A stretch of DNA of 64,000 nt from Modestobacter sp. VKM Ac-2985 (GTDB lineage: Bacteria > Actinomycetota > Actinomycetes > Mycobacteriales > Geodermatophilaceae): contig NZ_JAPVBI010000001.1 of the NCBI RefSeq assembly GCF_026967925.1, forward strand, positions 1,759,894 through 1,823,893. The letters run 5' to 3'. The position numbers and the translations under genes are program-made. Below are positions 27,864 through 38,979 of the stretch, one piece after another (the stretch's first letter is position 1; each line of letters opens with the position of its first letter). Below the pieces are notes generated by a model. The model was not told the DNA's origin and did not search any database. It saw only the letters and a list, made by a program, of their open reading frames with translations.

Positions 27864-30533
27864 ATGCAGACCGCCGAGATCCGCCGCCGCTTCCTGGAGC
27901 ACTTCGAGAAGCGTGGGCACACCGTCGTCCCCAGCGCCTCGCTGGTGTCGCCGGACCCCTCACTGCTGTTCACCGTCGCCGGGATGGTGCCGTTCATCCC
28001 GTACCTGACCGGTCGGGAGCCGGCGCCGTACCCGCGCGCGACCAGCGTGCAGAAGTGCGTGCGCACCCTCGACATCGAGGAGGTGGGCAAGACCACCCGG
28101 CACGGCACGTTCTTCCAGATGAACGGCAACTTCTCCTTCGGTGACTACTTCAAGGCCGAGGCGATCGCCTTCGCCTGGGAGCTGGTGACCGGCGCGGTCG
28201 CCGACGGTGGTCTGGGGCTGGACCCGGAGCGGATCTGGCCGACGGTCTACCTCGACGACGACGAGGCGTTCGACGCCTGGCGGGCCTACGTCCCGGCCGA
28301 ACGGATCCAGCGCCGCGGCAAGGACGACAACTACTGGTCCACCGGCGCGGCCGGCCCCGCCGGGCCCTGCTCGGAGATCCACTACGACCGCGGGCCGGCG
28401 TACGGCCCGGACGGCGGGCCGGCGGTCGACCCCACCGGCGACCGGTTCCTGGAGATCTGGAACCTCGTCTTCATGCAGTACGAGCGGGGCCCGGGGGAGG
28501 GCAAGGAGTTCCCGATCCTCGGCGAGCTGCCGAAGAAGAACATCGACACCGGCATGGGCCTGGAGCGGGTGGCCTTCCTGCTCCAGGGCGTCGACAACAT
28601 GTACGAGATCGACCAGGTCGCACCCGTGCTGCACCGGGCCGCGGCGCTCGCCGGGGTGCGCTACGGCGCCGACCACGAGGCCGACGTCCGGCTGCGGGTG
28701 GTCGCCGACCACGTGCGCAGCGGCCTGATGCTCATCGGCGACGGCGTGACCCCGGGCAACGAGGGGCGCGGCTACATCCTGCGCCGGCTGCTGCGCCGCG
28801 CGGTCCGCTCGATGAAGCTGCTCGGGGTCGAGGACGCGTCGCTGCCGGAGCTGCTGCCCGTCTCCCGGGATGCGATGAGCCCCAGCTACCCCGAGCTGGC
28901 CACCGACTTCGCCCGCATCTCCGGGATCGCCTACGCCGAGGAGGAGGCGTTCCGGCGCACCCTCACCGCCGGGACGGCGCTGTTCGACACCGCCGTCGGC
29001 CAGGCGAAGCAGGCCGGCACCCCGGCCCTGTCGGGTGAGCAGGCCTTCTCGCTGCACGACACCTACGGCTTCCCGATCGACGTGACCCTGGAGATGGCCG
29101 CCGAGCAGGGCGTCAGCGTGGACGAGGAGGGCTTCCGGGCCCTGATGAAGGAACAGCGGGACCGTGCCCGGGCCGACGCGCGCGCCAAGCGCACCGGCGC
29201 GGTCGACGTGCTGGCCTACCGGCGGCTGCTGGCCGAGCACGGACCCACCGACTGGCGGGCCTACGACACGCTGCACACCGACTCCCGGGTCCTCGGCGTG
29301 GTCGAGGAAGAGGACACCGGCGGCGAACCGGTCGTCGGTCCGGGCTCGGTGACCCGGGTCGTGCTGGACCGCACGCCGTTCTACGCCGAGTCCGGGGGCC
29401 AGGTCGCCGACGCCGGCGAGCTGACCTGGGACGGCGGCCGCGCCGAGGTCATCGACGTCCAGCGCCCGGTCAAGGGCCTGGTCGCCCACCAGGTGCGGGT
29501 GCTGGAGGGTGAGCTGCGGGCCGGCACCGAGCTCACCGCCCGGGTCGACCGCGAGTGGCGGCTGTCGGCCTGCCAGGCGCACTCGGGCACGCACGTGCTG
29601 CACGCGGCGCTGCGCCAGGTGCTCGGTCCGCAGGCACTGCAGTCCGGGTCCTACAACCGGCCCGGCTACCTGCGGCTGGACTTCGCCTGGCAGGGCGCGC
29701 TGTCCGCGCAGCAGCGGATCGACGTCGAGGACGTCGCCAACGCCGCCGTCCGTGCCGACCACGGCGTCCGCGCGCTCTACATGACGCTGCCGGAGGCGCG
29801 GGAGTTCGGCGCGCTCGCGCTGTTCGGGGAGACCTACGGCGAGCAGGTCCGCGTCGTGGAGATCGGCGGTGAGTGGTCGCGGGAGCTCTGCGGTGGCACC
29901 CATGTGCACGGCAGCGCCCAGATCGGCACCCTGGCGCTGACCGGCGAGAGCTCGGTCGGCTCCGGCTCACGCCGGGTGGAGGCCGCCGTGGGCCTGGAGG
30001 GCTTCCGGTACCTGGCCCGCGAACGCGATCTCGTCCGCCAGCTCGCCGACCTGCTCAAGACCCCGCAGGACGGCGTCGCCGACCGGGTGAGCAGCATGCT
30101 GGAACGGCTGCGGGAGGCCGACAAGGAGCTGGCCGACCTGCGCTCCCGGCAGACCCTGGCCGCCGCCGGTGACCTGGCGGCCGGCGCCCGCGAGGTCGGC
30201 GGCGTCGCCGTCGTGACCGGTGCACCGGCCGGGCTGTCCGGTGGCGACCTGCGCAGCCTCGCCCTGGACGTGCGCGGCCGGCTCGGTGAGCGGCCGGCGG
30301 CCGTGTTGCTGGCCTCGGCCGCGGACGGCAAGGTGGCCCTGGTGGCCACCGTGAACCCGGCGGCCCAGCGGCAGGGCCTGTCGGCGAACGACCTGCTGCG
30401 GGCGGCGGCGCCGGCCGTGGGTGGTCGCGGTGGTGGCAAGGCCGACGTGGCGCAGGGTGGTGGGACCGATCCCGCCGGCATCCCCGCGGCCCTTGCGGCC
30501 GGCGAGCAGACGATCGGAGCGGCCACGACGTGA
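27864..30533 (+). CDS. alaS: Alanyl-tRNA synthetase
   Basis: The product has 889 aa, full length. The class II core begins with [18 protein letters not shown] and motif 2 region [19 protein letters not shown]. The editing domain carries HSGTH and CGGTHVHGS, the zinc-binding His and Cys/His residues. The C-Ala (DHHA1) domain ends the protein, including the Gly-rich [15 protein letters not shown]. The enzyme charges and proofreads tRNA-Ala. Its stop overlaps the ruvX GTG. Confidence 0.97.
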   Translation: MQTAEIRRRFLEHFEKRGHTVVPSASLVSPDPSLLFTVAGMVPFIPYLTGREPAPYPRATSVQKCVRTLDIEEVGKTTRHGTFFQMNGNFSFGDYFKAEAIAFAWELVTGAVADGGLGLDPERIWPTVYLDDDEAFDAWRAYVPAERIQRRGKDDNYWSTGAAGPAGPCSEIHYDRGPAYGPDGGPAVDPTGDRFLEIWNLVFMQYERGPGEGKEFPILGELPKKNIDTGMGLERVAFLLQGVDNMYEIDQVAPVLHRAAALAGVRYGADHEADVRLRVVADHVRSGLMLIGDGVTPGNEGRGYILRRLLRRAVRSMKLLGVEDASLPELLPVSRDAMSPSYPELATDFARISGIAYAEEEAFRRTLTAGTALFDTAVGQAKQAGTPALSGEQAFSLHDTYGFPIDVTLEMAAEQGVSVDEEGFRALMKEQRDRARADARAKRTGAVDVLAYRRLLAEHGPTDWRAYDTLHTDSRVLGVVEEEDTGGEPVVGPGSVTRVVLDRTPFYAESGGQVADAGELTWDGGRAEVIDVQRPVKGLVAHQVRVLEGELRAGTELTARVDREWRLSACQAHSGTHVLHAALRQVLGPQALQSGSYNRPGYLRLDFAWQGALSAQQRIDVEDVANAAVRADHGVRALYMTLPEAREFGALALFGETYGEQVRVVEIGGEWSRELCGGTHVHGSAQIGTLALTGESSVGSGSRRVEAAVGLEGFRYLARERDLVRQLADLLKTPQDGVADRVSSMLERLREADKELADLRSRQTLAAAGDLAAGAREVGGVAVVTGAPAGLSGGDLRSLALDVRGRLGERPAAVLLASAADGKVALVATVNPAAQRQGLSANDLLRAAAPAVGGRGGGKADVAQGGGTDPAGIPAALAAGEQTIGAATT

Positions 30534-31096
30534 GCGCAGCGTCCGACGGACCCGGTCGCGGGCCGGTGGACGGGCGGACCAGGCGGTCCGGCCGCCCGCC
30601 GGCGCCCGAGGCCACCCCGCCGGAGGGCGCCCCGCGGGCCTGGGTCCCCGGCCGGCGGCTGGGTGTGGACGTCGGGACGGTCCGGGTCGGGCTGGCCCTG
30701 TCCGACGCCACGGGCATGCTCGCCAGCCCGCTCGAGACGGTCCGGCGTGCGAAGGACCAACGCGACCTGGACCATCTCGCTGAGCTGGTTGTGACACACG
30801 AGGTGGTCGAGGTGGTTGTGGGATTGCCAAAGCATCTGTCCGGAGCGTCGGGCGCCTCGGCAAGAGATGCCAGTGCATACGCTGAAGCCCTGGCCAGTCG
30901 CATCGGGAACGTCCCGGTGCACCTCGTCGACGAGAGGCTCTCCACGGTGACCGCAGCGAGTCATCTGCGCGCCGGTGGCATCGATGCCCGCCGCCAGCGC
31001 TCGGTGATCGACCAAGCGGCCGCCGTGGTCATCCTGCAGAGCCATCTCGACGAGCGACGACACACTGGCCCCGACCTCAGGGGGCGCCACTCGTGA
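30530..31096 (+). CDS. ruvX: RuvX/YqgF-family Holliday junction resolvase-like nuclease
   Basis: The product has 188 aa. A ~43-residue Pro/Arg-rich N-terminal extension is followed by the RNase H-like core: [38 protein letters not shown] and [16 protein letters not shown]. In E. coli the homologue acts in 16S rRNA 5'-end maturation; in others a resolvase role was proposed. The second half of the gene uses visibly more A/T-ending codons (GTT, ACA, GGA TTG CCA) than its neighbours. It is coupled to alaS and mltG by overlaps. Confidence 0.92.
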   Translation: MSAASDGPGRGPVDGRTRRSGRPPAPEATPPEGAPRAWVPGRRLGVDVGTVRVGLALSDATGMLASPLETVRRAKDQRDLDHLAELVVTHEVVEVVVGLPKHLSGASGASARDASAYAEALASRIGNVPVHLVDERLSTVTAASHLRAGGIDARRQRSVIDQAAAVVILQSHLDERRHTGPDLRGRHS

Positions 31097-33150
31097 CGGA
31101 GCCGACCCAGCCGCATGCCCGCGGTCGCCACGCCCAGGCCGGCACCGGCGCCGGACGCCCGGCAGCCGAGCTGCTCGCCGCGTGGGCGGGCGCTGCGACC
31201 CTGCAGCTCCCCGACGACGACGCGACCCTGCGCCCGCGCCGCCGCCGCCGGTACGTGGCCGACACCGACGCCCGGGCCCGTTCGGGCGTCGGTGGTGTCG
31301 ACGTGGCGGACGTGGAGATCACCGGCCTGGCCGCCTCCGGCATCGCCGACGTCGGCCTGGCCGCCGCCGGCCTCGACGTGAGCGCCTTCGACCTCGGCCG
31401 GCGGAGCACGAGCCCGGCGGCCCCGGGGCTCGGCCGCAGCCAGGGTGGGGCCGTCCCGGGTGCAGCTGCCCGGGAGGTGACCGTTCCGCAGACCGCCGAG
31501 ATGCCGGCCGCCCCGCCGGCCGTCCCGAGCCTCGGGGGCACCACGCCCGGGGCCGGCCCGGCGGTCGGCCGGCGAGTCCCGACGCCGCGGCCCCCCACCG
31601 AGCCCACCACCGCCGACCACGTCCGCGCGGACCGGTTCGCCGACGCCGGGACCGACCCTGGTTGGCTGTCGGCATCCAGCCGTCCCGTCCGCGGGTCGGC
31701 CGGATCGTCGTCGGTCCCGGCGAACGGGCCGTCCGGTGCACTGGCCGGGCTCGTCTCCGGACCGGTCGGCGCCGAGGTGCGCACCGCATCTCGGGACACG
31801 CCTGTCGAGGAGCCGGCGACGGTGGTGCACGCCGCACTGCCCGCCGACGAGCTCGACCCGGACGAGGAGCGTTGGCGGATGGCCTCCGAGCGGCACGGCG
31901 GCGACGAGGGCGACCTCGATCCCGCCCATCTCGACCCCCACGACGACGGCACCGTCGCCCCGGCAGCCGACGCGTCCCCCGAGACCGGCGGCCTCGACGT
32001 CATCGGCGGCGGTGACCACGACGAGCACCACGACGACTTCTACGACGACCACGCCGACGGCCACGACGGTGCCGGCGCCGGCGGAGCCACCGGCGCAGGC
32101 CGGGGCGGGCGCCGACGCCGCGGTCCGGTGGTGGTCGGGCTCTCCCTGGTGGTCCTCGCCGCACTGATGGCGGGGATCTTCCTCGGTGGCAAGGCCCTCT
32201 GGGAGCGGGTGAACCCGGTGGCCGAGGACTACGCCGGCGCCGGCACCGGCGAGGTCGACGTCCGCGTCGAGTCGGGTGACTCCCTGCGGGCCATCGGCGC
32301 CACGCTGGTGGAGGCCGGGGTCATCGCCTCGGTGCCGCCGTTCACCGAGGCCGCGGAGGCCAACCCGGCCGCGACCGGCATCCAGCCCGGCGTCTACCGC
32401 CTGCGCGAGCAGATGTCCGGCCAGGCCGCACTGGACCTGCTGCTGGACCCGGTCTCCCGGCAGGTCACCCGGGTCACCCTGCCCGAGGGCCTGCGGGTCA
32501 CCCAGGTGCTGCAGCGGCTGGCCGACGAGGGTGGGCTGCCGCTCGCCGACCTGGAGGCCGCCGCCGCCGACCCGGCGCAGCTGGGGCTGCCGGCCTACGC
32601 CAACGGCACCCTGGAGGGCTTCCTCTTCCCGGCCACCTACGACATCGAGCCCGGCCAGACGGCCGTGGACGTGCTCAGCCGGATGGTGGCGCGCACGGAC
32701 CAGGTGCTCACGGACCTGCAGATCCCGGTCGAGCAGCGGCTCGCGACGCTCACCGAGGCCAGCATCGTCCAGGCCGAGGCCGGCACCGCGGAGGACATGG
32801 GCAAGGTGGCCCGGGTGATCGAGAACCGGTTGATGGACGGCATGCGGTTGCAGATGGACAGCACCGTCAACTACGCCAGCGGTGAGACCGGGCTGCTCAC
32901 CACCCCGGAGGACCGGGCCAACCCCTCGCCGTACAACACCTACGCGAACGCGGGCCTCCCACCCGGCCCCATCGGCAACCCCGGTGAGACGGCGCTGCGC
33001 GCGGTGCTGAACCCCACCGAGGGCCCCTGGCGGTTCTTCGTGCTGACCAACCCGGAGACCGGGGAGTCGGCGTTCGCGGAGACGGCGGAGGAGCACCAGC
33101 GGAACGTGCTGGTGTTCCAGCAGTGGCTGCGGGACAACCCGGGCAATTGA
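31093..33150 (+). CDS. mltG: Endolytic murein transglycosylase MltG with a very long cytoplasmic N-terminus
   Basis: The product has 685 aa. The first ~340 residues are low complexity and predicted cytoplasmic, including a His/Asp-rich stretch (residues ~308-326). One membrane helix lies at ~345-367. The YceG domain follows, with a LysM-like start (VESGDSLRAIGATL), the catalytic Glu in EASIVQAEAG, and YNTYANAGLPPGPIGNPG. MltG cuts nascent glycan strands at the membrane. The core is intact; the extension is much longer than in E. coli. The GTG overlaps the ruvX stop. Confidence 0.93.
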   Translation: MTEPTQPHARGRHAQAGTGAGRPAAELLAAWAGAATLQLPDDDATLRPRRRRRYVADTDARARSGVGGVDVADVEITGLAASGIADVGLAAAGLDVSAFDLGRRSTSPAAPGLGRSQGGAVPGAAAREVTVPQTAEMPAAPPAVPSLGGTTPGAGPAVGRRVPTPRPPTEPTTADHVRADRFADAGTDPGWLSASSRPVRGSAGSSSVPANGPSGALAGLVSGPVGAEVRTASRDTPVEEPATVVHAALPADELDPDEERWRMASERHGGDEGDLDPAHLDPHDDGTVAPAADASPETGGLDVIGGGDHDEHHDDFYDDHADGHDGAGAGGATGAGRGGRRRRGPVVVGLSLVVLAALMAGIFLGGKALWERVNPVAEDYAGAGTGEVDVRVESGDSLRAIGATLVEAGVIASVPPFTEAAEANPAATGIQPGVYRLREQMSGQAALDLLLDPVSRQVTRVTLPEGLRVTQVLQRLADEGGLPLADLEAAAADPAQLGLPAYANGTLEGFLFPATYDIEPGQTAVDVLSRMVARTDQVLTDLQIPVEQRLATLTEASIVQAEAGTAEDMGKVARVIENRLMDGMRLQMDSTVNYASGETGLLTTPEDRANPSPYNTYANAGLPPGPIGNPGETALRAVLNPTEGPWRFFVLTNPETGESAFAETAEEHQRNVLVFQQWLRDNPGN

Positions 33151-33178
33151 CGCACCGTCGCGACCCGGTCCGGCCGGC

Positions 33179-33970
33179 ATGAGGGCAGCCGTCCTCGGCC
33201 GGCCGGTCGGGCACTCCCTGTCGCCCCGGCTGCACCGGGCCGCCTACGCCGCACTCGGCCTGGACGACTGGAGCTACGACGCCCTGGACGTCGGGGCCGA
33301 GGACCTGCCGGTGCTGCTGGCCGGGCTCGGCCCGGAGTGGCGTGGCTTCTCGGTGACCATGCCGTGCAAGCAGGCGGCGGTGGCGGTGGCCGACGAGGTC
33401 GACCCACTGCCGCGGCTGCTGGGTGCGGCGAACACGCTGCTGCGGACCGACGCCGGCTGGCGCGCGGAGAACACCGACGTCGCCGGTGTCGGGATGGCCC
33501 TCCAGCTGGGCGGTGTCGAGCAGGTGGAGCACGCGGCCGTCCTCGGGGCCGGGGGGACGGCGGCCGCCGCGGCCACCGCGCTCGCCTCCCTCGGTGCCCA
33601 GCAGGTGGACGTCGTGGTCCGGGAGCCCGCCCGCGCCGCTGACCTGCTCCGGGTGCTGGCCGCCCTCGGGGTGAGCGCCGACGTCCAGCGGCTGGACCGC
33701 ACCGGGACGGTCACCGCGCCGGTGGTGGTCAGCACGGTCCCCGCCGACGGTCAGGCCGCCGTCGCCGACCTCGCCTGGCGGCGCGGACAGACGGTGCTCG
33801 ACGTGCTCTACGCCGGCTGGCCCACCCCGCTGGCCCAGCGCGTGCAGGCGGCCGGCGGGCGGACCATCAGCGGCTTGGAGGTGCTGTTCTGGCAGGCCAC
33901 CGCCCAGGTCGAGCTGATGACCGGCCGACCGGCGCCGATCGAGGCCATGCGCGCCGCGCTGGACGCCTGA
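33179..33970 (+). CDS. aroE: Shikimate dehydrogenase
   Basis: The product has 263 aa. The substrate site shows GRPVGHSLSPRLH, the catalytic Lys64 in VTMPCKQAA and Asp100 in ENTDVAG. The NADP-binding domain has the loop LGAGGTAAAAATAL. It reduces 3-dehydroshikimate to shikimate. It precedes the aroC-aroK-aroB-aroQ cluster, separated by the prepilin peptidase gene. Start ATG at 33179; the 28-base gap after mltG has no obvious promoter. Confidence 0.94.
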   Translation: MRAAVLGRPVGHSLSPRLHRAAYAALGLDDWSYDALDVGAEDLPVLLAGLGPEWRGFSVTMPCKQAAVAVADEVDPLPRLLGAANTLLRTDAGWRAENTDVAGVGMALQLGGVEQVEHAAVLGAGGTAAAAATALASLGAQQVDVVVREPARAADLLRVLAALGVSADVQRLDRTGTVTAPVVVSTVPADGQAAVADLAWRRGQTVLDVLYAGWPTPLAQRVQAAGGRTISGLEVLFWQATAQVELMTGRPAPIEAMRAALDA

Positions 33971-33980
33971 CCACACCCCG

Positions 33981-34637
33981 GTGACCGGAGTGCTCACCGG
34001 GGCCGCCGCCGTCCTGGGGCTGCTGCTCGGCCCGTGGCTGGCGACCGTCACGGTGCGGCTGGCCGAGCGTGACCGGGCGGCGCGTCCGTCGTCCGGGCGG
34101 GTGGTGGTCACGGCGGTCGGCGCCGCGGTGGCGCTCGCCGCCGCACCTGCCCTGGCCGGTCTGCGGCCGGCCACCGTCGCGTTCGCCTGGTTCGGGGCGG
34201 CCGCGGTGGTGCTGGCCGGGGTCGACCTGGCCCGGCACCGGCTGCCCGACCGGGTCACCTTCCCGGCGGCCGCGGCCTGTGCCCTCGCCCTGCTCGTGGA
34301 CGCCGCCGTGCTGGGCACCTGGCCCGCGCTGGCCCGGGGGGTCGTCGCCGCTGCGGTGGTCACCGGCCTGGGCACCCTCGCGCGGGTCGTCCACCCCGGC
34401 GGTCTCGGCGGCGGCGACGTCAAGCTGCTCGGTCTGCTCGCCCTCCTCCTGGGCTGGGTGGGCTGGAGCGTGCTGGTGGCGGGGGTGCTGGCCGGGTTCG
34501 TCCTCGGCGCGGTGGGCTCGCTGCTGCTCATCGCCCTGGGCCGGGTCGGCTGGCGCATGGCCGTGGCGTTCGGCCCGCCGTTGCTGGTGGGCGCCTACGT
34601 CGCGCTGGGGCTGGCTGCCACGATGCCCATGCCCTGA
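33981..34637 (+). CDS. A24-family prepilin peptidase (short form)
   Basis: The product has 218 aa and is mostly membrane helices. The two catalytic aspartates are visible: one in [17 protein letters not shown], the other in [12 protein letters not shown] (the GxGD-type motif). The N-terminal cysteine-rich methylation domain of longer PilD enzymes is missing, as in TadV-like or actinobacterial short forms. It should cleave the leader of type IV-like prepilins. No pilin or assembly genes are in the window. The short GTG start and 10-base gap after aroE suggest the same transcript. Confidence 0.85.
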   Translation: MTGVLTGAAAVLGLLLGPWLATVTVRLAERDRAARPSSGRVVVTAVGAAVALAAAPALAGLRPATVAFAWFGAAAVVLAGVDLARHRLPDRVTFPAAAACALALLVDAAVLGTWPALARGVVAAAVVTGLGTLARVVHPGGLGGGDVKLLGLLALLLGWVGWSVLVAGVLAGFVLGAVGSLLLIALGRVGWRMAVAFGPPLLVGAYVALGLAATMPMP

Positions 34638-34659
34638 CGGGAGGTGCGCCGTCGACTGG

Positions 34660-34665
34660 CAGAAT
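34660..34665 (+). promoter_or_regulatory. -10 element of the aroC leaderless promoter
   Basis: CAGAAT lies 7 bases before the aroC ATG (34673). There is no Shine-Dalgarno sequence in between. The first base departs from T. Confidence 0.5.
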
Positions 34666-34672
34666 CGCCGGC

Positions 34673-35851
34673 ATGTTGCGCTGGTTGACCGCAGGTGAGT
34701 CGCACGGTCAACAGCTCACCGCCATCCTGGAGGGGCTGCCCGCCGGGGTGCGGGTGCAGACCACCGACCTCGACGCCCAGCTCTCCCGCCGCCGCCTCGG
34801 CCACGGCCGCAGTGCGCGGATGAAGTTCGAGGAGGACGTCGTCACCCTCACCGGCGGCGTCCGGCACGGGGTGACCCAGGGTGGGCCGATCGCCGTCCAG
34901 GTCGGCAACACCGAGTGGCCGAAGTGGCAGAGCGTGATGGCCGCGGACCCGGTCGACCCCGAGGTGCTGGAGGGGCAGGCGCGCAACGCCCCGCTCACCC
35001 GCCCGCGCCCCGGTCACGCCGACCTCGCCGGCATGCAGAAGTACGGCTTCGACGACGTCCGCCCCGTGCTGGAGCGGGCGAGCGCGCGGGAGACCGCCGC
35101 CCGCGTCGCGCTGGGCACCGTGGCGCAGGCGTTCCTGCACCAGGTGCTCGGGGTGCGGGTGGTCAGCCACGTGGTGGGGATCGGGCCGGTCACCGTCCCC
35201 GACGGGGTGCTGCCCGGCCCGGAGGACAACCCGCGCGTGGACGAGGACCCGGTGCGCTGTGCCGACCCGGCCACGAGCGCGCGGATGACCGCCGAGATCG
35301 ACGACGCCCGCAAGTCCGGCGACACCCTGGGCGGGGTGATCGAGGTGGTCGTCCACGGCCTGCCGCCGGGCCTGGGCAGCCACGTGCACTGGGACCGCCG
35401 GTTGGACTCCCGGCTGGCCGGGGCGCTGATGGGCGTGCAGTCGGTCAAGGCCGTCGAGGTCGGTGACGGGCTGGAGACCGCCCGCCGGCGCGGCTCGGTC
35501 GCCCACGACGAGATCGACGTGGACGGCGACCGGCTCTCCCGGCGCACCGACCGGGCCGGCGGCATCGAGGGCGGCATGACCAACGGCGAGGTGCTGCGGG
35601 TACGTGCCGCCATGAAACCGATCAGCACGGTGCCGCGTGCGCTGGCCACGATCGACACCGCCACCGGCGAGGCAGCGGTCGCGATCAACCAGCGCAGCGA
35701 CGCCTGTGCCGTGCCGCGCGGCAGCGTGGTCATGGAGGCGATGGTCGCCCTGGTGCTGGCCGACGCGGTGCTGGAGAAGTTCGGCGGGGACTCGGTGCCA
35801 GAGACCCGCCGGAACGTGCAGGGCTACCTCGACGCCCTGACCTACCGGTGA
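34673..35851 (+). CDS. aroC: Chorismate synthase
   Basis: The product has 392 aa. It starts [15 protein letters not shown], the family N-terminus with the FMN-contacting GESHG. Other signatures are [28 protein letters not shown] and the Arg/Asp-rich end [13 protein letters not shown]. It converts EPSP to chorismate with reduced FMN, the last step of the shikimate pathway. Its own promoter is likely, and aroK overlaps its stop. Confidence 0.97.
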   Translation: MLRWLTAGESHGQQLTAILEGLPAGVRVQTTDLDAQLSRRRLGHGRSARMKFEEDVVTLTGGVRHGVTQGGPIAVQVGNTEWPKWQSVMAADPVDPEVLEGQARNAPLTRPRPGHADLAGMQKYGFDDVRPVLERASARETAARVALGTVAQAFLHQVLGVRVVSHVVGIGPVTVPDGVLPGPEDNPRVDEDPVRCADPATSARMTAEIDDARKSGDTLGGVIEVVVHGLPPGLGSHVHWDRRLDSRLAGALMGVQSVKAVEVGDGLETARRRGSVAHDEIDVDGDRLSRRTDRAGGIEGGMTNGEVLRVRAAMKPISTVPRALATIDTATGEAAVAINQRSDACAVPRGSVVMEAMVALVLADAVLEKFGGDSVPETRRNVQGYLDALTYR

Positions 35852-36378
35852 CCGGCCCCGCCCTGGTCGTGGTGGGGCCGCCCGCGTCGGGCAAGACGAC
35901 GGTGGGCGCCGCGGTCGCCCGGGCGCTCGACCTGCCGTTCCGGGACACCGACGCCGACGTGGAGGCCCACACCGGGAGCACGGTGGCCGACCTCTTCGTG
36001 CAGCAGGGCGAACCGCACTTCCGGGCGCTGGAGGAGCAGGCCGTCGCCCGCGCGCTGGCCGAGCACGACGGCGTCCTGGCCCTCGGCGGCGGCGCGGTCA
36101 CCAGCGCGGCCACCCGGGAGCGGCTGGTCGCCCACGGGCGGGCCGGCGGCGCCGTGGTCTGGCTGGACGTCGACGTCACCTCGGCGGCCAAGCGGGTGGG
36201 GCTGTCCCGGGACCGGCCGCTGCTCGCGGTGAACCCACGCGCCATGCTACGGACCATGCTCGAGACCCGCGCCCCGCTCTACGCCGAGGTCGCCACCGCG
36301 ACCGTCGTCACCTCGGCCCGTCCGGTCGAGGACGTGGTGGCCGAGGTGCTCACCGCGGTCGGGGCGGGCACCCGGTGA
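35848..36378 (+). CDS. aroK: Shikimate kinase
   Basis: The product has 176 aa. The P-loop GPPASGKTT (residues 10-18) binds [12 protein letters not shown] binds metal and shikimate; LALGGGAV contacts the substrate; the lid has RDRPLL. It phosphorylates shikimate at O3. The GTG overlaps the aroC stop and the aroK stop overlaps the aroB GTG, so the genes are tightly coupled. Confidence 0.96.
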   Translation: MTGPALVVVGPPASGKTTVGAAVARALDLPFRDTDADVEAHTGSTVADLFVQQGEPHFRALEEQAVARALAEHDGVLALGGGAVTSAATRERLVAHGRAGGAVVWLDVDVTSAAKRVGLSRDRPLLAVNPRAMLRTMLETRAPLYAEVATATVVTSARPVEDVVAEVLTAVGAGTR

Positions 36379-37439
36379 CCGCCCAGCGGATCACCGTGGG
36401 CGGCGACCGGCCCTACGACGTGCTCATCGGCCCGGGGGTGCAGGCCCAGCTGGGGCTGGTGCTGGACGGCACCGCCCGCGCCGCCGTGGTGCACAGCCGG
36501 GCGCTGGCCGGGGCGGCCGGTGCCGCGGTCGAGACGCTGCAGCAGGCCGGGGTCGCCGCCGAGGCGGTCGTCGTCCCCGACGGCGAGGCGGCCAAGACGG
36601 CGGAGGTCGCCGCCGGTGCCTGGGAGGAGTTCGGCCGGCTGGGGCTCACCCGGTCCGACGCCGTGGTGGGCATCGGTGGGGGAGCGGTCACCGACCTGGC
36701 CGGGTTCCTCGCCGCCACCTGGACCCGCGGGATCCGGGTGGTGCAGGTGCCGACCAGCCTGCTGGCCATGGTCGACGCCGCGGTCGGGGGGAAGACCGGC
36801 ATCAACACCGCGGCCGGCAAGAACCTGGTCGGCGCCTTCCACCCGCCGGCGGCGGTGCTGGCCGACACCGACGCGCTGGCCGGGCTGCCCGAGGCGGAGT
36901 TCCGCTCCGGGCTCGCCGAGGTCGTCAAGTGCGGCTTCATCGCCGACGGGCGCGTGCTGGAGCTGCTGGCGGCCGACCCGACCGGTCGGGCGGACACCGC
37001 CGAGCTGATCGCGCGAGCCGTGCAGGTCAAGGCCGACGCCGTGGCCGACGACCTCTACGACACCGGCCGCCGGGAGTTCCTCAACTACGGGCACACCCTG
37101 GGGCACGCGATCGAGCGGGTCGAGGACTTCGGCTGGCGGCACGGGGAGGCGGTGGCGGTCGGGCTGGTGTTCGCCGCCGAGCTGGCCTGCCAGGCCGGGC
37201 GGCTGTCCCGCGCCGACGCCGACCGGCACCGCGAGCTGGTCGATGCCATGGGCCTGCCCACCACCTACCGGGGCGACTGGGCCCAGCTGCAGTCGGTGAT
37301 GCGGGTGGACAAGAAGGCCCGCGGCGCCTCACTGCGCTTCGTCGTCCTCGACGGGCTCGGTGCGCCGACCATCCTGACCGACCCCGACCAGGCCTGGCTG
37401 GACGCCGCCTGGGCCGCCGTGAACGGAGACCGCGCATGA
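36375..37439 (+). CDS. aroB: 3-Dehydroquinate synthase
   Basis: The product has 354 aa. The NAD-binding pattern [19 protein letters not shown] and the signature [19 protein letters not shown] are typical. Metal ligands are the Glu in [12 protein letters not shown] and the histidines in [12 protein letters not shown] and [12 protein letters not shown]. It makes 3-dehydroquinate from DAHP, the second step of the shikimate pathway. It overlaps both its neighbours. Confidence 0.97.
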   Translation: MTAQRITVGGDRPYDVLIGPGVQAQLGLVLDGTARAAVVHSRALAGAAGAAVETLQQAGVAAEAVVVPDGEAAKTAEVAAGAWEEFGRLGLTRSDAVVGIGGGAVTDLAGFLAATWTRGIRVVQVPTSLLAMVDAAVGGKTGINTAAGKNLVGAFHPPAAVLADTDALAGLPEAEFRSGLAEVVKCGFIADGRVLELLAADPTGRADTAELIARAVQVKADAVADDLYDTGRREFLNYGHTLGHAIERVEDFGWRHGEAVAVGLVFAAELACQAGRLSRADADRHRELVDAMGLPTTYRGDWAQLQSVMRVDKKARGASLRFVVLDGLGAPTILTDPDQAWLDAAWAAVNGDRA

Positions 37440-37870
37440 CGATCCAGGTGCTCAACGGCGCCAACCTCGGCCGGCTCGGCACCCGCGAGCCCGAGGTCTA
37501 CGGCACGACCACCCACGCCGAGCTGGTGCAGCTGATCGAGTCCGCCGCCGCCGAGCTGGGGCTGGACGTCGTCGTCCGGCAGACCGACTCCGAGGGCGAG
37601 CTGCTCGGCTGGGTGCACGATGCGACCGACGCCGGCGACCCGGTGGTGATCAACCCCGGCGGGTGGTCGCACACCTCGGTGGTCCTCCGGGACGCGCTCG
37701 CGGCGGTCACCGCCCCGGTGGTGGAGGTGCACATCAGCAACGTGCACACCCGCGAGCCGTTCCGGCACCACTCCTACGTCTCGGCAGTGGCCGACGGGGT
37801 GATCGTCGGGCTCGGGGTGCAGGGGTACGAGCTGGCGCTGCGCCACCTGGCCGCCCGGGGAGCCCGGTGA
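37436..37870 (+). CDS. aroQ: Type II 3-dehydroquinate dehydratase
   Basis: The product has 144 aa, the small dodecameric type. It starts [23 protein letters not shown], in which the catalytic Arg and Tyr lie in the lid region. Other active-site parts are [12 protein letters not shown] and [17 protein letters not shown] with the catalytic His. It removes water from 3-dehydroquinate. The ATG overlaps the aroB stop, completing aroC-aroK-aroB-aroQ; aroA and the DAHP synthase are elsewhere. Confidence 0.95.
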   Translation: MTIQVLNGANLGRLGTREPEVYGTTTHAELVQLIESAAAELGLDVVVRQTDSEGELLGWVHDATDAGDPVVINPGGWSHTSVVLRDALAAVTAPVVEVHISNVHTREPFRHHSYVSAVADGVIVGLGVQGYELALRHLAARGAR

Positions 37871-38979
37871 CCCGCCCCGAGGCCGGCCGCCGGGACCGGC
37901 TGCGCGCCGCCGCAGCGGCCGCCGGGCTGGACGCCGTCCTGGTCACCGACCTGCTCAACGTCCGCTACCTGACCGGCTTCACCGGCTCCAACGGCGCGCT
38001 GCTGCTGCGCACCGACGGTGGCTCCGCGGGCAGCGGGGACCTCTTCGGCACCGACGGCCGGTACACCATGCAGGCCGGCACCCAGGTGCCCGACGTGGAG
38101 CTGCTGGTCGACCGGGCCACGATGCCCGCCCTGGCCCGGGCCGCCCGCACCGGCGGGGCGACCCGGCTGGGCTTCGAGTCCCACGTGGTGACCGTCGACG
38201 AGCTGCACGGCCTGGAGCGGATGCTCGGTGAGGACGGCGCCGCCGTGGAGCTGGTGAGCATCCGCCGGGCGGTGGAGGTGCTGCGCGCGGTCAAGGACGA
38301 GGGCGAGATCGAGGCGCTGCGGCGGGCCTGCGCGGTCGCCGACGCGGCGCTGGCCGAGCTGGCCGCCGAGGGCGCCCTGCGCCCCGGGCGCACCGAGCTG
38401 CAGGTGGGCCGGGAACTGGACGCCCGGATGCTCGCGCTGGGTGCCGAGGCGCCGAGCTTCGAGACGATCGTGGCGGCCGGGGCGAACTCGGCCATCCCGC
38501 ACCACCGGCCCGACTCCACCGAGCTGACCGAAGGTGACTTCCTCAAGCTGGACTTCGGGGCCACCGTCGACGGCTACCACTCCGACATGACCCGCACCCT
38601 GGTGCTGGGGCACGCGGCGGACTGGCAGCGCGAGGTGTACGAGCTGGTCGCTGCCTCGCAAGCGGCCGGTCGGGCGGCGCTGGCGGTCGGCGCACAGGTG
38701 ACCGCGGTGGACGCCGCGGCCCGGGACGTCATCGTCGCCGCCGGGCACGGCGAGCACTTCACCCACGGGCTGGGGCACGGTGTCGGCCTGGAGATCCACG
38801 AGGCTCCGGGCATCTCGGCACTGGGCGCAGGTACCCTGGCCGCTGGCATGGCCGTCACCGTGGAGCCAGGCGTGTACCTGCCCGGCCACGGCGGTGTCCG
38901 GATCGAGGACACCTTGATCGTCACGGACGACGAGCCCGAGTTGTTGACCCTCACGAGCAAGGAACTGCTGGTCCTCTAG
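37867..38979 (+). CDS. pepQ: Xaa-Pro peptidase (M24 family)
   Basis: The product has 370 aa. The creatinase-like N-domain is followed by the pita-bread domain. The dinuclear metal ligands are Asp in [14 protein letters not shown] (two Asp), His in [13 protein letters not shown], Glu in [11 protein letters not shown] and Glu in VRIEDT. It cleaves X-Pro dipeptides or N-terminal X-Pro bonds. The position just before efp is conserved in actinobacteria and other bacteria. Its GTG overlaps the aroQ stop. Confidence 0.93.
   Translation: MTRPEAGRRDRLRAAAAAAGLDAVLVTDLLNVRYLTGFTGSNGALLLRTDGGSAGSGDLFGTDGRYTMQAGTQVPDVELLVDRATMPALARAARTGGATRLGFESHVVTVDELHGLERMLGEDGAAVELVSIRRAVEVLRAVKDEGEIEALRRACAVADAALAELAAEGALRPGRTELQVGRELDARMLALGAEAPSFETIVAAGANSAIPHHRPDSTELTEGDFLKLDFGATVDGYHSDMTRTLVLGHAADWQREVYELVAASQAAGRAALAVGAQVTAVDAAARDVIVAAGHGEHFTHGLGHGVGLEIHEAPGISALGAGTLAAGMAVTVEPGVYLPGHGGVRIEDTLIVTDDEPELLTLTSKELLVL

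Noticed and set aside
30971-30990. Frameshift in ruvX suggested by the composition change
   Set aside because: The reading frame continues through conserved motifs ([17 protein letters not shown]) to a stop that overlaps mltG.
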